From SIRX01 sp965214475 (GTDB taxonomy: Bacteria; Actinomycetota; Rubrobacteria; Rubrobacterales; Rubrobacteraceae), in contig OZ243953.1 in NCBI GenBank assembly GCA_965214475.1, positions 930,001-994,000 of the forward strand: a stretch of 64,000 nt of DNA, written 5' to 3'. Below the pieces are notes generated by a model that saw only the letters and a list, made by a program, of their open reading frames with translations, was not told where the DNA came from and searched no databases. The position numbers and the translations under genes were made by a program. Shown here piece after piece: positions 8,705-16,536 of this stretch. How positions within the stretch are numbered: position 1 is the first letter of the stretch; each line of letters opens with the position of its first letter.

Positions 8705-9914
8705 ACGCCGGTTGGACAGAGTAGTCGGACTCGCTATCGTTTTGTCGGCAACTTTCCTACTGGCAGGATGTTTCAACAATGAGGAAATTTCTATCCCGTC
8801 TAGGGCAGAGTCGCAGAGCCAGTCCGATACGGGCCTTGGCCCCGGTGTCCGTTCATTGAGCTCCGGCCTCGGTGAGAAGGGTTCGCCGAGCTGGAACCCT
8901 TCCGGAGACCGAATAGCTTTCACCCTGGACGGTTATGTAGTGGAGAAAGCCCCAGAGGCACAGGACTCAGAGCGTCAGACGACCAAAGATTTCAAGGCCC
9001 AAACGGTGACCTGGACCTCGTCGGGCAATGGCCTGGCTATCCTCGGGGCAGATTCGAGATCCGGCATTTCCGAAACGCGGCCTCCCGAGGGTTCTTTGGG
9101 AGTTTACAGGTCTGTTCAGGATGAAGGCTCGCTAGAAGTTTCTAGAGTCGCCACCGGAGCGAAGGAGATGGTTTCCGGGCCACCGGACTCGGGGTGGGTA
9201 CTCCTGGCAATAGAAGCCGGTAACTCCAAAAGCCGGCTCGCTCTCATGGAGCCTGAAGGAGAGGTGCAACCGTATGACGCCGAGGTAGACGGCGAAGTTA
9301 CCGGCATTTCCGTATCCCCAGACGGGAATCAAGCTGTACTAGCTGTAAAAACCGCGTCTTCCGGCCATTTCGAGATCTACACTTTCTCGCTACCGGAGGA
9401 TAGTTTTCAACGAGTTGCGCGATTGGAAGAGGGGCTCGAAGTATTCGGTGATCCCCAGTGGACACAGCAGGGCATCTACTACGTGGCCGGCGAACAACAA
9501 GAAACCGGAGAACCGGATGCGGCCCCGTTCGACCTCTATCGGGTGCCTCAAGGCTCCTCTACACCGGAGCGCGCGCCAGGCGTCGGGGCCGACTTCGTTG
9601 CCTCGAACCTGAAGCGGGGTCCGAAAGGCGAACGTCTGGCGGTGATCGGGCGCCGGAATCCAGGTTCTTCTGAAAACCTTTACGTTCTAGACCTCGGTTC
9701 AGAAACGTTGGAGGCAGTTACTAGCAACGAGGATATGCAGATAAAGACCGGGGCTGAAGACTTGGCCTGGTCCACCGACGGCGATAGCATCGTCATCGTC
9801 GCCCGGGCTCTTCTATCGGAGCCAAAGATCTACTCGGCGCCGGCAGATACCCTGGTCACGGACTTTTACAATCTTTACGAGGTTCCCACCACCGAGATAG
9901 CGCTGGGCGGCTAG
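8694..9914 (+). CDS. LpqB-like lipoprotein with beta-propeller repeats
   Basis: A 406-residue secreted lipoprotein. A basic N-terminus and hydrophobic stretch end in the lipobox LLAGC, with lipidated Cys26. The mature part contains TolB/WD40-type propeller blades (SPSWNPSGDRIAFT, VSPDGNQAVLAV, LAWSTDGDSIVIV). It overlaps the kinase gene by 11 bases and follows the order of mtrA-mtrB-lpqB, where LpqB modulates MtrB and thereby cell-envelope homeostasis. Sequence similarity to mycobacterial LpqB is not obvious by eye; the assignment rests on lipobox, propeller and operon position. Confidence 0.75.
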   Translation: MRSRRRLDRVVGLAIVLSATFLLAGCFNNEEISIPSRAESQSQSDTGLGPGVRSLSSGLGEKGSPSWNPSGDRIAFTLDGYVVEKAPEAQDSERQTTKDFKAQTVTWTSSGNGLAILGADSRSGISETRPPEGSLGVYRSVQDEGSLEVSRVATGAKEMVSGPPDSGWVLLAIEAGNSKSRLALMEPEGEVQPYDAEVDGEVTGISVSPDGNQAVLAVKTASSGHFEIYTFSLPEDSFQRVARLEEGLEVFGDPQWTQQGIYYVAGEQQETGEPDAAPFDLYRVPQGSSTPERAPGVGADFVASNLKRGPKGERLAVIGRRNPGSSENLYVLDLGSETLEAVTSNEDMQIKTGAEDLAWSTDGDSIVIVARALLSEPKIYSAPADTLVTDFYNLYEVPTTEIALGG

Positions 9915-9916
9915 AC

Positions 9917-10441
9917 ATCAAGAGCTTTCTAATATGGTTTTTCGGTACCCTGGGAGCATTTCTGGTTACGGCCAGCGCTTTTCTCCTGCTCGCAAACCTT
10001 GGGAGCAGCGCATCCGAGCGCAGCCTGGAACCCACTCCTTCTTCGAGCTCTCGGCTGCCACTGGAACTAAACATGAACCGGGATCAGTTGAAATCCTTGA
10101 GGGCGTTTGAAGATCAGAAATTCACCCTGGGCGTGCGTAACGGGAGCAACAACCCCTTCTCAAAGGTCAGCCTCACGCTCCGGGTATCTTCCGAGGACAC
10201 AACTCTGGCGAGTGCCCGCTACTACCGCGCCGAGGTGAGCGATCTGAAAGCGGGAGAGTCAGGGCCGGTGCCTTTTACACTGGACCTCTCGCCTCTGGCG
10301 GAACGTACCGAAAATAAGTCCTTTCTATCAGGGGATCAGGTTCAGAGCCGGACCGTCTTGGAAGTGCAGGCGACGACGCCGGAGGGTATTTCGACGGTCA
10401 AGACTGCTGTCCTGCCGCTTTCGGGCGACGCGCCCCCATGA
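9917..10441 (+). CDS. Membrane-anchored extracytoplasmic protein, apparent ATC start
   Basis: About 174 residues. The frame has an ATG only at 10073, but 52 codons upstream are clearly coding: a transmembrane anchor (IWFFGTLGAFLVTASAFLLL) followed by a Ser/Pro-rich linker, then a beta-rich domain resembling extracytoplasmic Ig-like folds (VRNGSNNPFSKVSLTLRV). No ATG, GTG or TTG exists between the lipoprotein stop (9912-9914) and the anchor, so the first usable codon appears to be ATC at 9917. It is the last gene of the regulator-kinase-lipoprotein operon. I do not recognise the family. Its 3' end overlaps the convergent GNAT-like gene by 100 bases. Confidence 0.65.
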   Translation: MKSFLIWFFGTLGAFLVTASAFLLLANLGSSASERSLEPTPSSSSRLPLELNMNRDQLKSLRAFEDQKFTLGVRNGSNNPFSKVSLTLRVSSEDTTLASARYYRAEVSDLKAGESGPVPFTLDLSPLAERTENKSFLSGDQVQSRTVLEVQATTPEGISTVKTAVLPLSGDAPP

Positions 10442-11079
10442 GCTTCTAGCTCTACCTGAACGCAGGCTCCGCCGGGTACGGGAGGGAGATGCTTCAACTT
10501 CGGGAGTTTTACCCGACCAATGATGTCTCGCGCCAACTCCCCCACCTCGACGGCGTTTCCCAGATCCGTGCGCATCAGCGTAAAGCAACATCCGAGACTT
10601 CCAGCCCGGCGCACCGGTCTCCAACCACTCTCCAACAAAAAGCTGGTCGAGGCGTGCTGAGAAACCCCGAAGTCGCTAGCGACCGCCTCCACACTCGCGA
10701 CTCCTCGACGACGCATCTCCTTGAGCATCCGGACTAGAAGATGCTTTTTGACCCGCTGATCACCCGTAACACAGGCCATTAGTACGGGACTTTCCCCAGA
10801 CAGCTTCCCAGCAAGACGATTAGCGCGGGGAAGAAACTCCGCCGGCCCGAAGACCACAAACCCGAGAACTTCTTCCCCCCGACGCATCACCAAACCGGCG
10901 GAACCCCAAGAACTTTCTACCTGCCGCAGCCACTCTTCCGGTGGACACATACTTTCGTTCCAATACGCTATCGTTTCGGCCAACTCTGGAAGCTCATTGA
11001 CTTCTTGCAGGTGGAGATCCTCGACCGTAGAAACGAAAGAAATGTGCTTCACCGGATCAGGACCTTCGGCGAAGGCCAC
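10342..11079 (-). CDS. GNAT-like acetyltransferase
   Basis: A 245-residue protein with a central segment typical of GNAT folds: a beta strand GLVMRRGEEVLGFVVFGPAEF followed by helix-rich and Arg/Lys-rich parts (KKHLLVRMLKEMRRRGV) and a late strand-helix SFLLESGWRPVRRAG. The classic acetyl-CoA loop is not clear, so the activity is only suggested. The last 33 codons overlap the convergent 3' end of the neighbouring membrane-anchored gene. It lies 5 bases downstream of the YtxH gene in a minus-strand operon. It begins with GTG. Confidence 0.55.
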   Translation of the reverse strand: MAFAEGPDPVKHISFVSTVEDLHLQEVNELPELAETIAYWNESMCPPEEWLRQVESSWGSAGLVMRRGEEVLGFVVFGPAEFLPRANRLAGKLSGESPVLMACVTGDQRVKKHLLVRMLKEMRRRGVASVEAVASDFGVSQHASTSFLLESGWRPVRRAGSLGCCFTLMRTDLGNAVEVGELARDIIGRVKLPKLKHLPPVPGGACVQVELEAHGGASPESGRTAVLTVEIPSGVVACTSKTVRL

Positions 11080-11084
11080 GAGCG

Positions 11085-11534
11085 TTAGTCATCCGGGTCT
11101 TCCTTTGGCTCACTTTGTTGAGGGCCTTCTAAACGCTCCCGGAGTCGGGCCCTGGTCTCCTGTACCTTGCGGCGCAGTTCGTCCGGTTTCGTATCCGGAT
11201 GTTCCCCTCTGTAAGCCTCACTAGAAACTTCGCGGAGCCTCGGTCTCTCGGTAAATGGTTCCGGTTCCTCCGGCGGAGAGTCAGGCCCGAAGGACACTTC
11301 CTGGTCTCTTGCGAGGCGCGAAGAGGGGTCCTCGCGAGTCTCAGCCAGCCTTTCTTGCAGGCGCTCTTGCGTTTCGAAGTATGTTTCCCGGCTCTTTTCT
11401 CGGGCCTCTCCGGCCCGGTTGGCTAGGTTACTCCGCAATTCGCGGCCACTGCGGGGCGCCAGCAGGACGCCGGCAAGAACTCCGATAGCTCCACCCAACA
11501 GTAAAGTTCTAAGACGTTCCTTGTCTATCGCCAC
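11085..11534 (-). CDS. YtxH-domain protein
   Basis: A 149-residue protein starting with GTG behind AGGAGG (six-base spacing). The N-terminus is the YtxH pattern: a single membrane helix with a glycine-rich centre and the exit signature LLAPRSGRELR. The rest is a charged, helical, probably cytoplasmic tail rich in Arg and Glu with PEEPEP-type acidic stretches. YtxH proteins are stress-associated small membrane proteins of unknown mechanism. It lies between the 2-phosphoglycerate kinase and GNAT-like genes. Confidence 0.8.
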   Translation of the reverse strand: MAIDKERLRTLLLGGAIGVLAGVLLAPRSGRELRSNLANRAGEAREKSRETYFETQERLQERLAETREDPSSRLARDQEVSFGPDSPPEEPEPFTERPRLREVSSEAYRGEHPDTKPDELRRKVQETRARLRERLEGPQQSEPKEDPDD

Positions 11535-11600
11535 ACGGTACCTCCTGGGCTGCTCGCGGATATTCTACCGCTTCTCTCCCAGCATGCCCGGTTCCCAACA

Positions 11601-12551
11601 CTATCGTTGCGTGTCAGCATCCATAAGGACGGAGATGTCACGGGTCCGGGCCCTGGCAGCTATGCCCGAAACGCGGCTCGCCACGATCTCCACGGCCGAG
11701 TCCGAGGTGTCTTCGATTGCGAGGTTCTCCACGGTCTGCACGCCGACTCTCCGCGCGCTATCGACAATATAGTCGTGGATCTGGCGTATCTCATCGAAAT
11801 GGGCGATGTATTCGGCGGCCGGACGCCGCATCGAGGTACCCAGGGCCCGCACCTGAAACCGATCGCGGTGCATCTCCTCATCCGAGAGGTAGACCACGAT
11901 GCTGCAGACGTTCGGGTGCTCTTGGTAACGATGCAACAATATCTCCGGTGCCAGGTGGACGCCTTCTATCACGAGGTTCGTACCTTCTTTGAGCCCACGC
12001 TCGACGATAGCTTCCACCCCAACGGAGACCTGCGAGGCCTGCGCCCGGTACCCGTAGAGCACCCGCTCTTCCTCCTCCACAGGTACCCGGATGTCCTCAG
12101 CTCTTATTCCGTAAGTGCTCTTGTGAAGAATTGGCAACAGGTCCGGGCCGATCGCACGCCGCAACACCTCCCGTATGGCATCCGTCCCTATGACGCTCTG
12201 GATGTTGAGCCTACGGGCCACGTCCGCCGCCAGCGTGCTCGTCCCGACCCCGGTAGCACCTCCGATAAGCACCACGACGGGCTCGGTGGACTCGCGCAAC
12301 ACCCGCCACTTATCGAGCCGGTTGACGATCATGGAATCCATGGGCTGGAGCTTGGACCTCACGCGGGCCATGACCTCTTCTTCTTCGACCACGAAACGTT
12401 CCTCGGCCAAAAGCTCCGAGCGGACTTCGCTGGAGATCTGGTAGGCAAGCTCCATCTTCGCCCCGGATTGGGTAAGCGTCTGCGCCAGTATGCCCCGGGA
12501 GAAAGGGGTCTCCCGGCCTTCTTTGACTATGGTGATCTCTCGCTCATCCAT
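11601..12551 (-). CDS. 2-phosphoglycerate kinase with N-terminal ATP-cone
   Basis: About 316 residues from the ATG at 12551, which has AGGAGG six bases upstream (a GTG two codons earlier overlaps that region). Residues about 1-70 are an ATP-cone (REITIVKEGRETPFSRGILA), and the kinase part begins with a Walker A loop GGATGVGTSTLA (about 97-108). The family phosphorylates 2-phosphoglycerate; in methanogens it feeds cyclic 2,3-diphosphoglycerate, a thermoprotectant, and relatives occur in Rubrobacter-type actinobacteria. The ATP-cone implies allosteric control by adenine nucleotides. No cyclic-diphosphoglycerate synthetase is seen in the window, so the end product is unknown. Confidence 0.8.
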   Translation of the reverse strand: MDEREITIVKEGRETPFSRGILAQTLTQSGAKMELAYQISSEVRSELLAEERFVVEEEEVMARVRSKLQPMDSMIVNRLDKWRVLRESTEPVVVLIGGATGVGTSTLAADVARRLNIQSVIGTDAIREVLRRAIGPDLLPILHKSTYGIRAEDIRVPVEEEERVLYGYRAQASQVSVGVEAIVERGLKEGTNLVIEGVHLAPEILLHRYQEHPNVCSIVVYLSDEEMHRDRFQVRALGTSMRRPAAEYIAHFDEIRQIHDYIVDSARRVGVQTVENLAIEDTSDSAVEIVASRVSGIAARARTRDISVLMDADTQR

Positions 12552-12581
12552 GAGCACCCTCCTAAAGATCGCCGACAGCTT

Positions 12582-13160
12582 CTAATCGCCGAGGATGCGG
12601 AGTCCTCCGTATTTCCTTCCCCGACGTTTCCGTATTCGGTAGAAAACGAAAAGCAGAAAAGCGACCAGCGCGAGCGAAATCAGCGGCACCAGTATAGCGA
12701 TAATCCCGCCTACCAGCGCCACCACATCCTCGACACCGCTCAGGAATGGCGCTGAAACTCCGGCGGTTGAGACGTTGGCCGGTGGCCGCAGGACGGCCTT
12801 GAGCACGGCAACCACCCCCGCTATTCCGCCGCCTGCGGCAAGCTCGGGGATAGCCGCGGGGTCCAGTCCGGCTTCGAGCGCCGCTGAGAAGAGCACCGCG
12901 CCGGCCACGATCCGCACGGGCGTCTGTACGACGTCTACGGTGGTGTCGAGGGCTGGTATTTTGTCCAACACTCCCTCCACCAGCGCGAGTGCCAGCAACG
13001 TCACCACGACGACCCAGTTGTCCAGAAAGCCAAAGGGCATTGGCAGGTCGAACAATCCAAGGCGGGCAAAAAGCCCGACGAGCGCGAGCGGCAGATAGGC
13101 CCTCAATCCTGCAACGGACGAGAGCCCGGCACCGGTACCGGCAGCGAGTAGAGTTTCCAT
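12582..13160 (-). CDS. DUF4126 membrane protein
   Basis: A 192-residue integral membrane protein with about five hydrophobic segments and the DUF4126 pattern: N-terminal GLSSVAGLRAYLPLALVGL, the loop VLDKIPALDTTVDVVQTPVR and a second half of small-residue-rich helices ending in a basic tail (YRIRKRRGRKYGG). Function unknown. It is the first gene of the operon containing the 2-phosphoglycerate kinase. A consensus TATAAT lies six bases before its ATG and no Shine-Dalgarno sequence is present, so the mRNA is probably leaderless. Confidence 0.85.
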   Translation of the reverse strand: METLLAAGTGAGLSSVAGLRAYLPLALVGLFARLGLFDLPMPFGFLDNWVVVVTLLALALVEGVLDKIPALDTTVDVVQTPVRIVAGAVLFSAALEAGLDPAAIPELAAGGGIAGVVAVLKAVLRPPANVSTAGVSAPFLSGVEDVVALVGGIIAILVPLISLALVAFLLFVFYRIRKRRGRKYGGLRILGD

Positions 13161-13166
13161 CGAAAT

Positions 13167-13172
13167 ATTATA
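13167..13172 (-). promoter_or_regulatory. -10 box for a leaderless DUF4126 operon mRNA
   Basis: On the minus strand TATAAT is followed by exactly six bases and then the ATG at 13160. Transcription starting about seven bases downstream would begin at the A of the start codon. No ribosome-binding sequence is present. The -35 region is poor. The dnaX gene shows the same geometry. Confidence 0.6.
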
Positions 13173-13268
13173 ACGCAGGCTGCGGGCCCTTCGTTAAACC
13201 GTCAATCCTGTTGAGCTATACTCTCAGGATTCCAGAACGCAACGTACGGAGAGTTTCGGAGGGAACGC

Positions 13269-14651
13269 TTGTCGCAAACGGTTAGCATGGAGAAGATCGT
13301 CTCGTTCTGCAAACGTCGGGGCTTCGTGTACCAGAGTTCGGAGATCTACGGTGGCATCCGCTCCTCCTACGATTATGGTCCTCTCGGCGTCGAGTTGAAG
13401 CGGAACATAAAAGACGAGTGGTGGCGCAGTATGGTTCACATGCGCGACGACGTAGTCGGGGTGGACGCTGCTATCATTATGCACCCCCGCGTGTGGGAAG
13501 CCTCCGGACACGTAGGTACGTTCAACGACATGCTCGTAGAGAGCCGCACCTCCGGGAGGCGTTACCGGGCGGATCACCTCATAGAAGAAGCCACAGACCA
13601 GGACGCAGAGGGGCTCTCGGCCGAGGAGATGACCGAGATTATCCAGACCGACGAGCGCATAAAAGACCCGGTGGACGGCGGACGAGACTTCGCTGAGGTG
13701 CGACCCTTCAACCTGATGTTCGAGACTTACACGGGGCCGGTGAAAGGGCCGGAGAATGTAGCTTACCTGCGGCCCGAGACAGCGCAAGGCATCTTCACCA
13801 ACTTCAAGAACGTGGTGCAGACGAGCCGGGTAAAAGTGCCGTTTGGTATCGCACAGCAGGGAAAGAGTTTTAGGAATGAGATCACCCCGGGCAACTTCAT
13901 CTTCCGCACCCGCGAGTTCGAGCAGATGGAGATGGAGTTCTTTGTCGAACCCGGCACCGACGAAGAGTGGCACGAGCACTGGATCGAAGAGCGCATGAGT
14001 TGGTACACGAACCTCGGCCTCACGCCGGAAAACCTGCGCCTCTACGAGCATCCCGAAGAGAAGCTCTCCCACTACTCCAAACGCACCGTAGATGTCGAGT
14101 ACAACTTCCCGTTCGCTGGATGGTCGGAGCTCGAAGGCATCGCCAACCGCACCGACTACGACCTGAAGCAGCACGCCGAATTCTCCGGCGAAAACCTGGC
14201 GTACTTCGACCAGGCCAAAAACGAGAACTATATGCCGTACGTCGTGGAGCCGGCAGGCGGTGTAGACCGAATGGCGCTAGCGTTCCTGGTGGATGCCTAC
14301 ACCGAAGAAGAGGTCCGAGGCGAAGAACGGACGGTGCTGAAGTTGCACCCGCGTCTCGCCCCGATAAAAGCCGCCGTGTTCCCGCTTTCAAAGAAACAGC
14401 CGGTGTCCACCGTGGCCCGAGAACTCTACGATGACCTGAAGGGCGACTATCGCATCGCTTATGACGACGGCGGTTCCATCGGTCGTCGCTACCGACGTCA
14501 AGACGAAGCTGGCACGCCCTTCTGTGTAACAGTAGACTTCGACACCTTGGAAGACGAGCAGGTGACGATTCGAGACCGCGACACGATGGAGCAGGAACGC
14601 ATCCCGATAAAGGCCGTCCGCGATCGACTTCATAAACTAATATCAGGATAG
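13269..14651 (+). CDS. glyQS: Glycyl-tRNA synthetase (alpha2 type)
   Basis: A 460-residue class II synthetase that charges tRNA-Gly. Visible family parts: SMEKIVSFCKRRGFVYQSSEIYGG at the start (split here as MEKIVSFCKRRG and QSSEIYGG), motif 2 FRNEITPGNFIFRTREF, the EQMEMEFF segment, motif 3 AGGVDRMALAFL, and a C-terminal anticodon-binding domain. The start TTG at 13269 has GGAGG seven bases upstream. Length and order are normal for the dimeric, eukaryote/Thermus-like enzyme. No T-box leader is visible in the short upstream region. It is followed closely by a sulfotransferase-like gene. Confidence 0.97.
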   Translation: MSQTVSMEKIVSFCKRRGFVYQSSEIYGGIRSSYDYGPLGVELKRNIKDEWWRSMVHMRDDVVGVDAAIIMHPRVWEASGHVGTFNDMLVESRTSGRRYRADHLIEEATDQDAEGLSAEEMTEIIQTDERIKDPVDGGRDFAEVRPFNLMFETYTGPVKGPENVAYLRPETAQGIFTNFKNVVQTSRVKVPFGIAQQGKSFRNEITPGNFIFRTREFEQMEMEFFVEPGTDEEWHEHWIEERMSWYTNLGLTPENLRLYEHPEEKLSHYSKRTVDVEYNFPFAGWSELEGIANRTDYDLKQHAEFSGENLAYFDQAKNENYMPYVVEPAGGVDRMALAFLVDAYTEEEVRGEERTVLKLHPRLAPIKAAVFPLSKKQPVSTVARELYDDLKGDYRIAYDDGGSIGRRYRRQDEAGTPFCVTVDFDTLEDEQVTIRDRDTMEQERIPIKAVRDRLHKLISG

Positions 14652-14666
14652 AAGAGGAGCAAGACT

Positions 14667-15410
14667 TTGGCTGAAAAACCAATAGCGCTCTGGGCAACCC
14701 CAAGATCCATCTCGACCGCTTTCGAGCGGATCTTCGTGGAGCGGGAAGACTTTAAAGTATTCCACGAACCATTCGCCGCCTCCTACTACTTTAGCGAGGA
14801 CCGGCGCAGCGACCGCTACTCTGAAGAGGAACCCAAAGAAGAGCATCGCCCCGAGGACGTGCTATCCGACATACTGACCGAAAACGGCAAGCCGGTGTTT
14901 TTCAAGGACATGGCCTACCACGCGGCAGGTTTCATGGATCAAGACTTCGTGGAGAAGTTTCGCAACACGTTCCTGATCCGGGAACCTAAAGAGGTCCTCG
15001 CTTCTTTCTACAAGATGTGGCCGGACTTCACCTTCGAAGAGGCGGGCTACGAGCAACTCTACCGCTTCTTTCAGTGCTCGGTAGAGACCGGACAAGAGCC
15101 CGTCGTCGTGGAGGCTTCGGACCTCGCTTCGAATACAGAAGCTACGATAGCCGCTTATTGCCATAAATTGGGTATTCCCCACGAACCCGAAGCGCTCTCC
15201 TGGGAGCAGCGCGAGGTCCCTGAGTGGGAGATGTGGGACGAATGGCACACCGCCGCGCAAGAGAGTACCGGAATAGAGAAGTTGCCCCAAAAAGAAGTAA
15301 AGCTATCAGATGAGCTTCAAGAAACCTACGAAAATTGCCTACCGTATTACAAAGAGTTACACAAGTATCGTCTAGATCCAGCCGAACACACGGAGGCCAA
15401 AAAAGCGTAG
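14667..15410 (+). CDS. Sulfotransferase-family protein
   Basis: A 247-residue protein with a PAPS-binding-type P-loop at the N-terminus (LWATPRSISTAFERIF, about residues 8-23) and a later strand with FLIREPKEVLASFYKM, which matches the 3'-phosphate-binding segment of cytosolic-type sulfotransferases. The substrate is unknown. It starts with TTG 15 bases after glyQS and ends before the bidirectional terminator shared with the betaine importer. A second, unrelated-looking sulfotransferase-fold gene lies at 25228. Confidence 0.75.
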   Translation: MAEKPIALWATPRSISTAFERIFVEREDFKVFHEPFAASYYFSEDRRSDRYSEEEPKEEHRPEDVLSDILTENGKPVFFKDMAYHAAGFMDQDFVEKFRNTFLIREPKEVLASFYKMWPDFTFEEAGYEQLYRFFQCSVETGQEPVVVEASDLASNTEATIAAYCHKLGIPHEPEALSWEQREVPEWEMWDEWHTAAQESTGIEKLPQKEVKLSDELQETYENCLPYYKELHKYRLDPAEHTEAKKA

Positions 15411-15484
15411 CGAAAGCTTGCCCCCTCTTTGAATTCCAGCGATCGCAAATAACTGCATTCCTCGGACGATTTCCGGGCAGCAAA

Positions 15485-15519
15485 AAGGCCCGTGAGAAGT
15501 TGAGCTTCTCACGGGCCTT
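15485..15519. terminator. Bidirectional intrinsic terminator
   Basis: A perfect 15-bp stem, AAGGCCCGTGAGAAG paired with CTTCTCACGGGCCTT, encloses a 5-base loop. A short run of A precedes it and TTAT follows, so it can work in both directions. It separates the convergent sulfotransferase gene (plus) and the betaine-binding protein gene (minus). Confidence 0.9.
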
Positions 15520-15559
15520 ATAAGTCGAAACTTACGTTCCGCGTCGTCTATCCGAGAGG

Positions 15560-16480
15560 TTACGCGTTATTGGCAGCGTCGAGCCAGGGCTTGACGACCT
15601 CGCGGTTGTCCTCGACCCAGGCGGTGGCACCCTTTACCGCATCGTCGCCTTCCTTCCTTATAGCGTTCTCCAGAGCGTTGAGCTGCTCCTCGTCCATGGC
15701 AAACGCCTTCATAAACTCGTAGGCTGTTGGATCCTCTTCCGAAAGGTTGCCGTTAACTATGGACGAGATGGCGGCCGGGTCGTTCAGTTCGCCCTGGGCA
15801 TCCTTTGAGTCTTCGAGGAAGTGGAAGTCGTATTCCTGGTTCATCCAATGCGGCGACCAAGGCATGAAGACGAACGGGCTCTCCTCCGGGAAACGACGCT
15901 TCATCTCCGAGAGCATACCGGCGGTGCTGGAAGCCTTCTGCTCTATATTCAGGTTGTACTCCGGAATTACGACCTTATTGACCTGCTCGACCATTGGGGT
16001 GCCCGGCTCGATACCGATGATGACCTCGGCCGGTGAGTCGTTCAGATCTGCCAGGCTCGTGACGTCCATGTAGTCGGGAACGGCCAAGCCGAACTTCGTC
16101 TCACCGTCAAACCACGGGTCCAGATGCTCGACCTGATCCTCGACGTTGGCGAGTAGCTTCTTGTGGTTCGGCATCCAAACGTCCTGAAAAGCCGCCAGAT
16201 CTCCACCACCGACACCCTTGAACAAGAGGGGTACGTCGAGGGTCTTGATGTCTACGCTCTGGTAACCGAGGTCCTCCTCGAAAAGCACCTTGGTCAGGTT
16301 GGAAACAGCGACGCTCTCCGTCCACCCAATGTCACCAAGGGTTATGCTTTTGCTGCTGTTGCCGCTGGAAGAGCCCGAACTGCTGCCGCTTCCGCAACCC
16401 GCCACACCGAGCAAGGAGGCACCCGCGAGCGCTGCCCCGCTCATCTTCAGCATCTCTTTCCTACTAAACTTCCCGTTCAT
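15560..16480 (-). CDS. opuAC: Glycine betaine/proline-type ABC substrate-binding lipoprotein
   Basis: A 306-residue secreted binding protein. The N-terminus has a Tat-like SRKEML motif, a hydrophobic core and the lipobox GVAGC (Cys29), then a Gly/Ser linker. The mature domain is of the OpuAC/ProX type (ITLGDIGWTESVAVSNL, DVWMPNHKKLL, FVFMPWSPHWM with aromatic residues suited to a quaternary-amine cage). It captures glycine betaine or choline-like osmolytes for the permease and ATPase encoded upstream. The exact ligand cannot be read from sequence. Confidence 0.92.
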   Translation of the reverse strand: MNGKFSRKEMLKMSGAALAGASLLGVAGCGSGSSSGSSSGNSSKSITLGDIGWTESVAVSNLTKVLFEEDLGYQSVDIKTLDVPLLFKGVGGGDLAAFQDVWMPNHKKLLANVEDQVEHLDPWFDGETKFGLAVPDYMDVTSLADLNDSPAEVIIGIEPGTPMVEQVNKVVIPEYNLNIEQKASSTAGMLSEMKRRFPEESPFVFMPWSPHWMNQEYDFHFLEDSKDAQGELNDPAAISSIVNGNLSEEDPTAYEFMKAFAMDEEQLNALENAIRKEGDDAVKGATAWVEDNREVVKPWLDAANNA

Positions 16481-16536
16481 GTCTTCTCCTTCTTTGCTCT
16501 TGTTCTTACATACGATTCGTTTATTCGTTCAGTTCA

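Noticed and set aside
11607..12755. 382-codon plus-strand frame across the 2-phosphoglycerate kinase
   Set aside because: Antisense to a gene with Walker A and ATP-cone motifs; low-complexity translation without domains.
13161..13268. T-box riboswitch before the glycyl-tRNA synthetase gene
   Set aside because: The upstream region is only about 108 bases and lacks the T-box sequence and a terminator stem.
13224..14174. 316-codon minus-strand frame across the glycyl-tRNA synthetase gene
   Set aside because: It is a shadow of a clearly conserved synthetase on the plus strand.
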